NCBI RefSeq assembly: GCF_018860365.1
Contig: NZ_JAHKPO010000014.1
Coordinates: 620,001 to 684,000 of the forward strand
Length of the DNA stretch: 64,000 bases
Direction: 5' to 3'
Source of the DNA: Arenibacter algicola
Lineage (GTDB): Bacteria > Bacteroidota > Bacteroidia > Flavobacteriales > Flavobacteriaceae
Position numbers and translations under genes: made by a program. Numbering within the stretch: the first letter of the stretch is position 1; each line of letters begins with the position of its first letter. The notes beneath the pieces are model-generated. The model was not told where the DNA came from, made no database searches, and worked only from the letters and a program-made list of their open reading frames with translations. This document shows positions 1 through 9,772 of the stretch, piece by piece.

Positions 1-67
1 CCTGTTTGACTTGTGCAGAAGAATGTCGAAAACTTGTTGCCTAAAAATATCAGTTGGCAACTGTTAA

Positions 68-595
68 GTGTTTAATAATATTAATAAGATGAAAGAGAAA
101 AATTATACCAAGGATGGGCAAGGACTTAGTAAATTGCGCACCCTGTTGAAAGGACCGAAAACCGTGTTGATGGCAACGGCTTTGGAAAAAATTCCATTTT
201 CCGTATGTCCAATGACTATCCAACAAATGGATGAACAAGGGGATTTATGGATGTTCACGACTCGAGATAGTGATAATTTCAGTCAAATAGAAAACGATAA
301 TAGAATTCAGATACTATATGGTGATGAATTAAACCAAAAATATATTTCTTTATTTGGAAATGCAACGCATATTGTCGATCTGCCCAAAGTTGATGAACTC
401 TGGAACGATAGTTTAAACAAATGGTTCGATGGACAAGGAGACCCTAATTTGGTATTGTTGAACATCAATATCGAAAGTGCGTACTACTGGGAAAATGGAA
501 TTGAGGTGCCCTTATCGTCAATGAGACATGGCGATGAAAATTTTGCTTCTGAAACTCCTGGTAAAAAAGGTCATATTGATTTACAAAATCATTAA
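68..595 (+). CDS. General stress protein, pyridoxamine 5'-phosphate oxidase-like FMN-binding fold (paralogue 1)
   Basis: Predicted cytosolic flavin-binding split-barrel protein of the general stress protein 26 type. The family binds FMN or a related flavin; the substrate of this member is unknown. The core segment SVCPMT followed by QMDEQGDLWMFT is the family signature and is nearly repeated in the protein at 3189-3704, with a more distant copy at 40181-40684. Length (about 170 residues) is normal. The reading frame opens with GTG at 68, but the ATG at 89 is an equally good start and gives a more usual N-terminus. No clear terminator follows. Family assignment is firm, biochemical role is not. 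Confidence 0.85.
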   Translation: MFNNINKMKEKNYTKDGQGLSKLRTLLKGPKTVLMATALEKIPFSVCPMTIQQMDEQGDLWMFTTRDSDNFSQIENDNRIQILYGDELNQKYISLFGNATHIVDLPKVDELWNDSLNKWFDGQGDPNLVLLNINIESAYYWENGIEVPLSSMRHGDENFASETPGKKGHIDLQNH

Positions 596-813
596 AGTGC
601 GATTATTTAATTTTTGTGAACTCTGTTTTAATTCGGTGCCGCTTTATAACTATAGATTGATCTAGTGGGTAAACATATTAGTTTCAGGAATCTTCCACCA
701 GCTAAGTCATATAACTTGTTCTGTGCTGGTTGATGTCTACAAATTAATAAGTAGAAAACTAAAAATTGACCACAATGGCAATGGCATTTTTGGTATTCAA
801 CCTTAATTATTTT

Positions 814-2076
814 CTATAAATGCCATGACTCTGGCCAAACCCAAATTAATATCAATCCCACCACAATCGAAATCCCAAATGAAAGAGCTATATATTTTGT
901 TAGCCGTGCACTTCCAAGAACAGCTGCCATAATTCCCTTAAACAATAAATTGGAAAGTGTGGCAATTAAAATTAGTCTCCACCCTTTAGTCGTAGTCAAA
1001 CCATCATTTTTCATTAATTGGGAAAGTGACAAAGTAATTGCATCGACATCGGTGAGTCCACTAATTATTGCAACAGCGTAAAGTGCTTGTTCACCAAACT
1101 CTTTATTCGTAAAAGCCACCGCCATTAAAATTAAGCCGTAAAGTAAGCCAAAGATTAAAGCGCTTTTAAATTGTGCAGGATTTTTTGGTTCTGGCATCTC
1201 TTCCTGTTCCCCATTTTTTTTAATCCAATAAAAAAGTAGTCCACAAAGACAGCCCATGATGATAAATTGTACTACAAGGGGAAGTATTATGCGATGTAAT
1301 TTATCCGGAATAATTAACCCTGCCTCAATAAGTACTCTAACCAAAGCAATGGCGGAAGCTGTCGTAATTACAAAGGCGGCCATAATATCAATATTCTTCG
1401 AGTCCTTCGTTTTTCTTGCATAACTTACCGTAGTTGCCGTACTGCTTATTAACCCACCTAAAATTCCATTCGATATGGTACCAGTACTTTTCCCAACAAA
1501 TTTGTAAATAAAATATCCCACTACACTTAGTCCTACAATTAATACTACCATCAACCATATGTTATACGGATTCAACACATCCAATGGTCCATATGTTTGG
1601 TTGGGTAAAATCGGAAGTACAATTAAGGAAATTCCAGCAAAGGTCATAATAGCATTTAGGTCTTTGTCCTTTAACTTGTCGATAAAATCATGTAATCGTT
1701 GCTTTGCGTACAACAAGATGGACATGGCACCACCGACAATTACCCCTAAGACCCTATCACCCATTACTAGATATCCACTAATGGCAAACATCAATAATGC
1801 CGCCACTTCAGTAGTCTGACCTACGTCATTGTTCCCCTCTTTCCTATTAATATTGTTGGCTGTCACCATTAAGGCAGCAATGGCTATACCGAAAACCGGT
1901 AAAATATATGGATTGTTATAATCACGGGATAATAGTCCGCTTACCGCACCCAAAATTGAGATTAAGGTGAATGTACGTACACCGGCCATTTTGGTATCGG
2001 CGTGCTGGCGCTGAAGACCTACCAATAAACCTAGACCAAAAGCAATTCCCAAAGTAGTTAAATCATCGTAATTCAT
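814..2076 (-). CDS. MgtC/SapB family membrane protein with C-terminal DUF4010
   Basis: Integral inner-membrane protein of about 420 residues. The first about 140 residues are an MgtC/SapB-type domain (GLGLLVGLQRQ near the N-terminus, then several hydrophobic helices). The remainder is a DUF4010 domain with six or more membrane segments and the conserved GLTDVDAITLSLSQL stretch around residue 340. MgtC proteins are linked in other bacteria to magnesium limitation and inhibition of the F-type ATPase; the two-domain form has no settled function. A second, single-domain MgtC protein lies at 17836-18336. The ATG at 2076 is the only good start. The gene stands alone on the minus strand. Confidence 0.85.
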   Translation of the reverse strand: MNYDDLTTLGIAFGLGLLVGLQRQHADTKMAGVRTFTLISILGAVSGLLSRDYNNPYILPVFGIAIAALMVTANNINRKEGNNDVGQTTEVAALLMFAISGYLVMGDRVLGVIVGGAMSILLYAKQRLHDFIDKLKDKDLNAIMTFAGISLIVLPILPNQTYGPLDVLNPYNIWLMVVLIVGLSVVGYFIYKFVGKSTGTISNGILGGLISSTATTVSYARKTKDSKNIDIMAAFVITTASAIALVRVLIEAGLIIPDKLHRIILPLVVQFIIMGCLCGLLFYWIKKNGEQEEMPEPKNPAQFKSALIFGLLYGLILMAVAFTNKEFGEQALYAVAIISGLTDVDAITLSLSQLMKNDGLTTTKGWRLILIATLSNLLFKGIMAAVLGSARLTKYIALSFGISIVVGLILIWVWPESWHL

Positions 2077-2496
2077 ATTTTAGAATATATTATTGACATC
2101 TATTATATTTTGATAGAATGATTTCTTGTTCATACTCACTTAGCCCCCTTCGTTATTTTCAATAACACCATAATGGTTTTTGTTTTGAACGTACAGGCCA
2201 ACAACAGTGAAAATTAAATCGAGAATTTATTGTGGATTGATCTAATTCCATAAAAAATTAACTTGTAAGAATGTTAGTTATAGAAAGGCATAAGAAGTAG
2301 AGTCCTCGTTGGTACGCCTAGATAATAATTACAATGCTCCTAAATTGAGGCTTTAAAAAAGTAATATCCATTATGATTGATACAGTTCACTATAGTCTCA
2401 AATGAACAACTCAATCTTGTCCAATTGAATTAATTTCAAACCAAGTTTTTAATAGGAACATTTATATAATATATAATTGAACAAATTTAAAATACC
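2077..2496. other. Intergenic region, 420 bp
   Basis: Divergent intergenic spacer between the MgtC/DUF4010 gene and the PfpI-like gene, so it should carry both promoters. It is AT-rich. I see no convincing open frame, strong hairpin or clear match to the Bacteroidota -33/-7 promoter consensus. Confidence 0.5.
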
Positions 2497-3054
2497 ATGA
2501 AATTAAAAGACAAAAAAGTAGCTATACTAGCAACGGACGGATTTGAAAAATCAGAACTCTTTAGGCCTTTGGAGGCACTAAAAATTGAAGGGGCAACCGT
2601 GCATATTGTCTCTAATAAGTTGGGGAAAATAAAAAGTTGGGACAAAACCAACTGGGGGGATTCCATAAAGGTCGATAAAAATTTGGATGAAGTCAATACT
2701 TCCGTTTATAATGCTTTGGTCTTACCTGGCGGTGTTTTGAATCCGGACACTCTCCGTACAGATGAGAAAGCCCTAAATTTTATACGGTCATTCTTCGAAG
2801 ACAACAAGCCAGTTGGTGCTATATGTCATGCACCTTGGCTACTAATCAGTGCAGGAGTTATAGGAAATCGTCAAATAACCTCTTACAAGAGTATCAAGGA
2901 TGACGTTATTAACTCGGGTGCAGATTGGGTAGATATGGAAGTCGTTGTCGATCAGGGTCTTGTAACAAGTAGAAATCCTAAAGATCTACCAGCTTTTTGC
3001 GGAAAGCTTATTGAAGAAATAATGGAAGGAAAACACGTACATCAACATGCTTAG
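2497..3054 (+). CDS. Type 1 glutamine amidotransferase-like protein, PfpI/DJ-1 family
   Basis: Cytosolic DJ-1/PfpI-fold protein of 185 residues, the usual length for the bacterial YhbO/YraA/PfpI branch, which is tied to protein or glyoxal-damage protection. The nucleophile elbow is AICHAPWLL, with the predicted reactive Cys110 followed by His111; LVLPGG around residue 75 precedes it as in the family. Whether this member is a protease, deglycase or chaperone cannot be told from sequence. It is followed 134 bp later by a stress flavoprotein on the same strand. A related domain forms the C-terminus of the catalase at 18351-20480. Confidence 0.88.
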   Translation: MKLKDKKVAILATDGFEKSELFRPLEALKIEGATVHIVSNKLGKIKSWDKTNWGDSIKVDKNLDEVNTSVYNALVLPGGVLNPDTLRTDEKALNFIRSFFEDNKPVGAICHAPWLLISAGVIGNRQITSYKSIKDDVINSGADWVDMEVVVDQGLVTSRNPKDLPAFCGKLIEEIMEGKHVHQHA

Positions 3055-3188
3055 CGATTGCACATTTCCTTTTTTTAAATGGATAATGGAATCCGTCTAA
3101 CAAAGTCCGGTATAAGAGCGGAAACACATGAATTGGTAAGAATTCGTAAGACTTGATCAAATAATTAATAAATAACACTTTTGAAAAA

Positions 3189-3704
3189 ATGAAAACAAAA
3201 AGATTTTCTTTGGATAGACACGGTTTACTAAAATTAAAAACCTTGTTGAATATGCCCAAATACGTAACAATGACCAGTGGACTTGAAAAGTTACCCTACT
3301 CTGTGTGTCCCATGACATTGCAGCATATGGACGAGCAAGGTAATCTTTGGTTTATAACTTCAAAACTGAATGCAATTTGCACAACAATTCAGTTTGACAA
3401 TAGGGTCCAGGTTATATATAACGATCCCAACAGCCATAATTGCATCACTATATTTGGGACTGCAGAACCCGTCAATGATACTGATAAGATGTCAGAATTA
3501 TGGATTCCACTAATGTATGCATGGTTTAAAGTAAAAGATAATTCTGAACTAATGTTAGTGCGCCTTAAAATTGAAACAGCTGATTATTGGGACAATCAAA
3601 ATAACAAGTTGGTCTCATTTTTTATGAACTCTCAATCTAGATTCGATCATGGTGATAAACCAGTGATCGGATCAAATCAGCTCAATTCCTTAGAGCTTCA
3701 ATGA
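3189..3704 (+). CDS. General stress protein, pyridoxamine 5'-phosphate oxidase-like FMN-binding fold (paralogue 2)
   Basis: Close paralogue of the protein at 68-595: both have a GL-KL-TLL lead-in, the block SVCPMT-Q-MDEQG-LW and the C-terminal YYW/DYWDN flavin-barrel strand. It is a predicted cytosolic general stress protein 26-type flavoprotein of 171 residues. The two genes are 2.6 kb apart with the PfpI-like gene between them, which suggests a local duplication. ATG at 3189 is preceded by an A-rich leader typical of this phylum. A good intrinsic terminator lies about 43 bp after the stop. Confidence 0.85.
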   Translation: MKTKRFSLDRHGLLKLKTLLNMPKYVTMTSGLEKLPYSVCPMTLQHMDEQGNLWFITSKLNAICTTIQFDNRVQVIYNDPNSHNCITIFGTAEPVNDTDKMSELWIPLMYAWFKVKDNSELMLVRLKIETADYWDNQNNKLVSFFMNSQSRFDHGDKPVIGSNQLNSLELQ

Positions 3705-3746
3705 TTGGGGAACTTTTGAAGATTTAACTGTTAAAGTACCATAAAT

Positions 3747-3769
3747 TGCCGGGTTTACCGGCATTTTTT
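3747..3769 (+). terminator. Intrinsic terminator after the second stress flavoprotein
   Basis: The stem TGCCGG / CCGGCA (3747-3752 and 3758-3763) closes a 5-base loop and is followed directly by six T residues. It fits the gene ending at 3704. Confidence 0.8.
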
Positions 3770-3925
3770 GTTCACTTACATTCCGTATTTTACAATATGA
3801 GCCGCAATCTGGGCGATATTTACAGCCCTTAAAAGTCCTTAACAACGCCTAGGATGACATATAGGAATAGGCTACCACCCATAAGCGAGGTTCATGTAAT
3901 AAAATCCAGAAATAATCGAGCTCAA

Positions 3926-4942
3926 TTATATTATAATCTTCTTGTTCCTACCGTACTCGGCATTATATATCTTAACTATTAAAAGAAAAAGACTAATTAG
4001 TAATGGTCCAAAAATCAACCCGATGAATCCAAATAAAGGAATTCCAACAATTACTCCTGTAAGGGTAATAAGCGGATGAACATCGTCCAGTTTTTGAAGT
4101 ACGTACAAGCGTATGACATTATCGGTTATACCAACAACCACAATGCCGTATAACAGAATACCCCAGGCCTGAAAGGTATCACCACTAGAAAGGGATAGAA
4201 TAAAGACCGGAATAGTTCCTAAAAAATTACCGATAAAAGGAATCATTGAACCTATAGTCACTATAACGCTCCAAAAAAATGGATTTTCAATATCAAAAAT
4301 AATAAATCCAAGTAGGGCAACAATTCCTTGTGCTATGGCGACCAATGGAATCCCTATGGCATTTGCTCTCACCATTTCACGAGTTTCGCTACCAATGAGG
4401 TTTAGATGGTTGTCATTTATAGGTATATATTCGAACAAGGATTGGAGTAATTTTTTACGATTGGTCAACATATAGAACAAGAAAAAATACATTATAGAAA
4501 TGGCAATTACAGTATCAAAAGTACCTCCAGCAATGCCCTGCAGATTTTCTGATACCCAACCAGATACCGCCGAAGCATCGATCTGTGAGGTTAAATCGTA
4601 CCCCAAGCGATTCTCCAAATTCCCTAATTGTGTCTTAAATGCCGTTACAACTTTTTCTAAATTCTTTACTGCGCTGCCAATTTTATTTCCAAGCATAATA
4701 ATGGCACCTGCTACTGGTAACAATATGGCAATAAATGATATAACCATTAACATTATTGTGGCTATGTACTTATTCCAGCCTTTGGAGACCAATATATTTA
4801 AAGGTTTGATGAGCACTACATACATCGTTATGGCTCCAAGGACACCTGAAAGATAAGGTGCCATTTCCTTGAAGATAAGACCCCCCATCAAAAGAATCAA
4901 AAAAAGTGTAAATATCTGACGAATTACTTTATGCTTTATCAT
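3926..4942 (-). CDS. AI-2E family transporter (PerM/TqsA-like permease)
   Basis: Polytopic inner-membrane protein of 338 residues with about seven to eight hydrophobic helices: three at the N-terminus, a soluble loop about residues 80-130, then a cluster to the C-terminus. The ending PLFGFIGLIFGPLL is the conserved C-terminal motif of the AI-2E/UPF0118 family. Members export or exchange small molecules; some (TqsA) affect autoinducer-2, others act as Na+(Li+)/H+ antiporters, so the substrate here is open. It stands alone between two stress-gene groups. The start at 4942 keeps the full first membrane helix. Confidence 0.85.
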   Translation of the reverse strand: MIKHKVIRQIFTLFLILLMGGLIFKEMAPYLSGVLGAITMYVVLIKPLNILVSKGWNKYIATIMLMVISFIAILLPVAGAIIMLGNKIGSAVKNLEKVVTAFKTQLGNLENRLGYDLTSQIDASAVSGWVSENLQGIAGGTFDTVIAISIMYFFLFYMLTNRKKLLQSLFEYIPINDNHLNLIGSETREMVRANAIGIPLVAIAQGIVALLGFIIFDIENPFFWSVIVTIGSMIPFIGNFLGTIPVFILSLSSGDTFQAWGILLYGIVVVGITDNVIRLYVLQKLDDVHPLITLTGVIVGIPLFGFIGLIFGPLLISLFLLIVKIYNAEYGRNKKIII

Positions 4943-5170
4943 GATTCGTAATTTTTAATTAGAAAAGATTTGAATACATAGGACTTGGAAAGTAATTAAT
5001 GGCCTTAAGGTCATTAGTGCAAGTCCAACAGTAACACACAAAAATCAATATTTACACATGATACAATTGACCTATATCAGAATATAAAACCCTTTAAAAA
5101 TGGCCTGGTTATAAGAATTAGTATGCATGAAACATTGTTAAATAGGTGTTTATAGACAATTATAAAAATA

Positions 5171-5194
5171 GAGCACCATAATATAATGGTGCTC
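5171..5194 (-). terminator. Intrinsic terminator of the glycine-zipper protein gene
   Basis: Perfect 9-bp inverted repeat GAGCACCAT / ATGGTGCTC with a 6-base loop. On the minus strand it is followed by a T-rich run (the A-run at about 5163-5169 on the plus strand). It lies 25 bp after the stop codon at 5219. Confidence 0.75.
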
Positions 5195-5218
5195 CAGTTA
5201 CAGTAAATAATTGAGGTA

Positions 5219-5740
5219 TTAGTAATTGTCGTCATAATAAATAATTCCGTCCTGATTCCGCAAATAAGTTCTATCTTCATAGCTTTTGGGATCAACTGAA
5301 ATTATTATTTTACCTTCTTCCAAATAATCGACATATTCAGCCGATTTGGAATCAGTAAGCCCAGCTTTAGTGAGAGCTCCAACAATGGCCCCCCCTGCAC
5401 CACCGACTCCAGCGCCGGCAAAGGCAGCAGCCAAAGGTCCGGCTACCACTAGGCCGATGCCAGGAAGTACCAAACTAGTGCCAATAGCGGCAATTGCACC
5501 TACTATAGCTCCAGCTGCACCTCCGATAGCACTGCCTGCTCCTGCTCCTTTTAAGGCCTCGCTTCCCGTGTCCTCGTTCTCGGAATCATAATATTTGTCC
5601 TTGGTTTCTTTGGACATTAAAATAGTGATATCGTCCTTGTCATAACCCCTGTCAATCAGGCTGTCATAATAGTCGTGGGCACTTTGAGTGTTATTGAAAA
5701 CTCTATCTATTCTTGTATTTGAAAATCTTTCTGTGTTCAT
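5219..5740 (-). CDS. General stress protein with glycine-zipper membrane segment (YflT/GSP17M-like)
   Basis: A 173-residue protein. An N-terminal soluble domain of about 65 residues (FSNTRIDRVFNN through DDITILMS) resembles general stress protein 17M/YflT domains. Then comes a Gly/Ala-rich segment of about 70 residues (GAGAGSAIGGAAGAIVGAI and similar) that forms a glycine-zipper hairpin likely to sit in a membrane, and a short C-terminal tail ending YEDRTYLRNQ. No signal peptide is visible. It lies 45 bp downstream of a lipoprotein gene on the same strand and may be co-transcribed with it. Its own terminator follows. The function of the family is unknown beyond stress induction. Confidence 0.75.
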   Translation of the reverse strand: MNTERFSNTRIDRVFNNTQSAHDYYDSLIDRGYDKDDITILMSKETKDKYYDSENEDTGSEALKGAGAGSAIGGAAGAIVGAIAAIGTSLVLPGIGLVVAGPLAAAFAGAGVGGAGGAIVGALTKAGLTDSKSAEYVDYLEEGKIIISVDPKSYEDRTYLRNQDGIIYYDDNY

Positions 5741-5785
5741 CTTTATTTGTTTTAACGGATTAATAAAATTGATAAATGGTTTTAC

Positions 5786-6220
5786 TTATTCTTCAGTTTT
5801 TTTGTCCTTGGACATCTCTTTATATTTTTGATATTGTTCCGGAGTAAGGACCGATTGCAAACTGCTGTCGCGACGCACCAATATAGCCTGATTGTCTATA
5901 TTGGTTTCATTTTTCCTTTGCCAATTATCTCCTTGGGTTTTGGAAGCTGATTCATATTCCCTTATTTGAGAATCACTCATGTTTAAACTGCCATATATGT
6001 CGGAAATGTCCATATGTGAATCATACTCCTTCCTCCAGTCAGAGGGCCTAGATGCCGAATTCACATGACTGTCAGCGTCTGGCTCTTTATTTGCATAGTC
6101 CCCCTTTCTTGTGTCTTCTATCCTATTTGACGAGTCCATATTGTTTTTTTCCTTATGCCCATTACAGGCATATACGCCAATCACAAGAGCACATATAGTT
6201 AAAATTTTTAATTTTTCCAT
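5786..6220 (-). CDS. Small lipoprotein, unknown function (paralogue of 24681-25157)
   Basis: A 144-residue predicted lipoprotein: short hydrophobic leader with lipobox IGVYAC, then a long polar, low-complexity linker rich in Asp, Asn, Lys and Ser. The C-terminal about 70 residues (DSQIREYESA, later SLQSVLTPEQYQKYKEM) share their spacing with the lipoprotein at 24681-25157 (KDQIREFETA, later QLGRILSSDQLKKYEIW). This shared tail resembles a short helical Q-x-KY module also seen in Spy/CpxP-like periplasmic proteins, but I cannot assign it to a named family. It is probably the first gene of a two-gene unit with 5219-5740. Confidence 0.75.
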   Translation of the reverse strand: MEKLKILTICALVIGVYACNGHKEKNNMDSSNRIEDTRKGDYANKEPDADSHVNSASRPSDWRKEYDSHMDISDIYGSLNMSDSQIREYESASKTQGDNWQRKNETNIDNQAILVRRDSSLQSVLTPEQYQKYKEMSKDKKTEE

Positions 6221-6745
6221 AGTTTCTACTTTTAGTGTTATTATTCTTTTACTTTGATTATTACATCAAATTGTTAGTTAAAATTAGGAACATTGGAAAA
6301 GGGGTTTTAGCCCATTTAAAGAAAAAATTAACTGGGTAGGATGGTCATTTTACAATGTGGAAAATGTATATTATGATGGGTACTTCATTTGAAAATAATT
6401 TGTTTTTTATAAATAAATGGATTTGGTTTTGTCCTTGGCCAAGAAACCTGTGCGTTAAAATTTTGAAATTGTTCTTAATTAATAAATTGAAGATTGAACC
6501 GATATCTAATTAAATCATTGGCGAATCATCCTTATGATTAAACCACAAATTACATTGGATTAAGTCATGTTTATCAAGGGAATGGTAATTTAGACAATTA
6601 ATATCTCCATAAAATTTGTCTTGATAAAAAAGTGAATAACATCTGTTGGCTTTGGAATTTTATATTTATATATGATTGACTCTTGAGCTAATTAATTATT
6701 GGAAAACATCAAAGATTGACATAGATAAAAGATAACTTTCCGACT
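6221..6745. other. Intergenic region, 525 bp
   Basis: Divergent spacer between the lipoprotein gene and the disulfide oxidoreductase gene. Very AT-rich. I see no supported small gene, RNA or terminator. Confidence 0.5.
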
Positions 6746-8089
6746 ATGAAAAAAGTAGATGTTTTTGTTATAGGTAGTGGTGGCGCAGGGCGAACAGTGG
6801 CAAAATATTGTGTCAAGGCAGGTCTAAAGGTAGCTATCTCCGATAATCGCGAATACGGAGGCACTTGTGCCACTAGAGGGTGTGACCCAAAAAAAGTACT
6901 ATTAGGACCTACGGAAGTATGTGAAATGGCTTCCAATTTATTAGGTAAGGGTATATCTCGACCACCTGAATTAAACTGGCTTGATCTTCAACGTTTTAAA
7001 CTTGAATTTACAAAAAATGTCCCACAATCCACAGAAAAGGATTTAAGGGAGTTAGGAATCCAACTCTTCCATGAATCTCCAAGATTTATCAGCAGTGACA
7101 CTCTTGAGGTAGAAAATTCAAAAATTAAAGCGGGAAAAATTGTCATTGCTACTGGATATGTACCACGCCTACTTAATGTCAAAGGTGCCGAATTCTTGAA
7201 TAATAGCGATGATTTTCTGAACTTGAATAATTTACCAGAAGAAATAGTATTTATCGGTGGAGGATATATAGGTATGGAATTCTCCCATATGGCGGCGAGA
7301 GCTGGTAGTAAAGTCACTATTATTGAACACGGGTCAAGGATATTATCCTCTTTTGATAAAGATATGACAAGATATTTAACCAATGTTACTCAAGATTTAG
7401 GGATCAGGATCGTTCTTAATGCCGAGGTAATAAAAATTGAAAATGTGAGTAACGCTTATAACGTTGAATTTAAGCAGTCTGACAAAGTAAATATCATAAA
7501 TACTTCCATGGTCTTTAATACAACGGGAAGAGAACCCTCAATCGCAATGTTGAACTTAGAAAAAGCGAATGTAAACTTTTCTGAACAAGGTATTGTTGTC
7601 AATGAGTTCCTACAGAATACTTCAAATCCTAGGGTTTATGCCTGTGGCGATGTATCGGAACATGGCTTGCCGCTTACACCTATATCTGCCATCCAAGGTG
7701 AAGTTGTAGCACATAATATTCTTAATGGTAATAGTAAAAAAGTAAATACCCCTGTAGTACCTTCTGCCGTTTTTACATTGCCAAATTTGGCATCTGTTGG
7801 ACTGTCTGAAGATGAGGCCAGACGTAAATATAATAATGTTAGTGTCAGTTATAACTCTGTTCAAGATTGGTTTAGTGCCAAACGAATAAATTCCCCAGCT
7901 TATACCTTTAAAGTAATTTGGAATAATAGTACAAAATTAATTTTAGGGGCCCATCTCTTGGGATCAAATGCAGCAGAAACTATCAACATTTTTGCAATGG
8001 CTATCAATCATGATATTACTATTGATAAATTAAAAAATACCATTTTCACCTATCCATCCTGGATAAATGATATCAAAAGTATGATATAG
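6746..8089 (+). CDS. NAD(P)/FAD-dependent class I pyridine nucleotide-disulfide oxidoreductase
   Basis: Cytosolic flavoprotein of the glutathione reductase/dihydrolipoamide dehydrogenase/mercuric reductase superfamily, 447 residues. The N-terminal dinucleotide fold starts IGSGGAGRT (residues 9-17). The redox pair sits in GGTCATRGCDPKK (Cys41 and Cys46), the second dinucleotide fold is IGGGYIGMEF near residue 170, and YACGDVSE near residue 295 contacts FAD. A C-terminal dimerisation domain is present, but it ends TYPSWINDIKSM and I do not see the HPT(x)3E catalytic motif of classical glutathione and lipoamide reductases. The electron acceptor is therefore uncertain and a stress-related quinone or other disulfide reductase role is possible. 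The start ATG at 6746 is directly before the first beta strand. Confidence 0.88.
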   Translation: MKKVDVFVIGSGGAGRTVAKYCVKAGLKVAISDNREYGGTCATRGCDPKKVLLGPTEVCEMASNLLGKGISRPPELNWLDLQRFKLEFTKNVPQSTEKDLRELGIQLFHESPRFISSDTLEVENSKIKAGKIVIATGYVPRLLNVKGAEFLNNSDDFLNLNNLPEEIVFIGGGYIGMEFSHMAARAGSKVTIIEHGSRILSSFDKDMTRYLTNVTQDLGIRIVLNAEVIKIENVSNAYNVEFKQSDKVNIINTSMVFNTTGREPSIAMLNLEKANVNFSEQGIVVNEFLQNTSNPRVYACGDVSEHGLPLTPISAIQGEVVAHNILNGNSKKVNTPVVPSAVFTLPNLASVGLSEDEARRKYNNVSVSYNSVQDWFSAKRINSPAYTFKVIWNNSTKLILGAHLLGSNAAETINIFAMAINHDITIDKLKNTIFTYPSWINDIKSMI

Positions 8090-8785
8090 TTTTGGACAAG
8101 GTAATGTACAACTCTTGATCCGATATGGCAATTCAACAATTCTCAAGGCCTTAAGTAACTATCCAATTCCACAATTGTATTACATGTTTATAGTCTTGAT
8201 GTTGATGTTAGAAGGTTTAACTATTATTTGGATCTGAATATTGGATCACAATTAGATAAATAAGTCCGTATAAAATAGTTGTTCTTGAACATTCACTGTT
8301 AAAGGATATCCAAGTTTTAATCAATTTTAAGTCATAAAATATTCAGCTATAATTCCATGTGCAATTACCTTAGATAATTAGACAATTGTATCTGCCACTT
8401 TTGATTTATTGGAATTGTTGCAAGCGCAGCTTATATAGCTAAAATCCTATTTTTTCGATTTCATGTCTATTATTGTCGGCAACCAAAGGTCCTGATTCCA
8501 ACTTGCCTTCATTGGTACCAAACGAGGAATTGATATTTAACTAGGCAAATACCCATATATTATTTGAAAATATACTAAAACAAACTGATCTCTATTGAAT
8601 TATACCATTGTGTAAAATTGTGAAGTTATGATAATACATCATAATTCTTTACACAGCTTTATACAATTTTAAAATACACCTAAACACATAAATCTTTAAA
8701 TATTAGTTAGTTATGAAATATTTCGAAATGGTATGATCTTTTCTTTGGTTATGGTAGTTAAATTAATAATCTAAATATTTATATC
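8090..8785. other. Intergenic region, 696 bp
   Basis: Long AT-rich spacer between two co-directional genes. I found no supported open frame, RNA gene or strong hairpin. It presumably holds the promoter of the PepSY-like gene at 8786. Confidence 0.45.
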
Positions 8786-9085
8786 ATGAAAAAGTTAATA
8801 GTAATGACAATGTTTTCAATTGTAGGGTTTACTACTTACGCCCAAAATAATGAACAGACGCAACATGAAGTTGCCGTAGAACAGACTCAGGACGATTTTA
8901 AAAAAATCAATCAATCTGACCTACCGGCAGCAATTTCGGACGCGATTAAGAGAGATTATCCGAATTCCACCATTGGTGACGCTTATGTAAATAAAAGTGA
9001 ACAATACAAGGTAGAAGTAACCTTGGAAAATGGTACTTCAGGTTCTTTATACTTCGATAAGGATGGGAATTCAATTGATATGTAA
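8786..9085 (+). CDS. Small secreted PepSY-like (DUF2874 type) protein
   Basis: A 99-residue exported protein with a signal peptide ending in TYAQN. The mature part has the pattern DLPAAISDAIKRDYPNSTI, then YKVEVTLENG and LYFDKDGN: an alpha/beta unit of the PepSY-like/DUF2874 periplasmic family common in Bacteroidota. It contains one PepSY-like unit, half of the usual two-repeat form. The function of these proteins is unknown; some resemble beta-lactamase inhibitor folds. The gene is monocistronic with a strong terminator. Confidence 0.75.
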   Translation: MKKLIVMTMFSIVGFTTYAQNNEQTQHEVAVEQTQDDFKKINQSDLPAAISDAIKRDYPNSTIGDAYVNKSEQYKVEVTLENGTSGSLYFDKDGNSIDM

Positions 9086-9116
9086 CCAAGTAATATCTTA
9101 GCAAGTCCAGCATCAA

Positions 9117-9156
9117 GAAAAGGGTCTTAATCCATTCGGAATTAAGACCCTTTTTA
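9117..9156 (+). terminator. Strong intrinsic terminator after the PepSY-like gene
   Basis: An 11-bp perfect stem (AGGGTCTTAAT at 9121-9131 pairing with 9141-9151), 9-base loop, flanked by A-run and T-run. It may work in both directions but fits the plus-strand gene. Confidence 0.9.
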
Positions 9157-9335
9157 ATTTCCTCATTTTACTTAGGGCCAGATAATGATATGAACCCTGA
9201 CATCTAGATTGGTTAAATCAATATTTGTTATTGGGACAATTATATTTTTTATAAGAGTAACGTCCCAGTTCATTTTGAGATAATTTGATCGAAAATTAAT
9301 GTATAAATATTAAGTGCAATTAATCTAAGAAACAT

Positions 9336-9530
9336 ATGAAAGATAAAAAAGAAAATGATCAGGATACTAAATTTGTCAAAGAAGAAAAAGAACCTACAAG
9401 GAATTATATCTTTCAAAAGAACGGTATAACCAAAACCGGATTTATTATAATAGTATTTTTTTTGATTCTATTAATTCTGGGTATTTACCTTTCAGGAGTA
9501 TTTTTTGAAAAAACTAGTATAAATCCCTAG
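9336..9530 (+). CDS. Small single-pass membrane protein, unknown
   Basis: A 64-residue protein: about 35 highly charged residues (Lys, Glu, Asp), then one long hydrophobic helix ([18 protein letters not shown]) and a short polar tail. This gives one membrane-spanning segment with the charged domain probably cytosolic. The family is unrecognised. A clean start preceded by an A-rich leader and a matched terminator directly downstream support it as a real gene. Confidence 0.6.
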   Translation: MKDKKENDQDTKFVKEEKEPTRNYIFQKNGITKTGFIIIVFFLILLILGIYLSGVFFEKTSINP

Positions 9531-9581
9531 TGTGTCTTCCTAAGTTATCTTATGCTGGTAGGCATTCCTGGGATCTGGAAG

Positions 9582-9614
9582 AATTAGAGAATAAATTATT
9601 ATTCTCTAATTTTT
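9582..9614 (+). terminator. Terminator after the small membrane protein gene
   Basis: Perfect 13-bp inverted repeat AATTAGAGAATAA (9582-9594) with 9599-9611, loop of four bases, followed by T residues. AT-rich but long. Confidence 0.75.
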
Positions 9615-9772
9615 AGACATCGGTCTTCCCGAATGTATTTTTATATGAATGGGTTCCGATTGATAGGTATTTTTGCCGATGGGTGTAAAGTTCCAAGAAT
9701 CACCCCAGGGAGAAATGATTTTAATTGGAGCGATAATGCCATGGCCGCATAATTTGCTTTTATAAGTGGAAG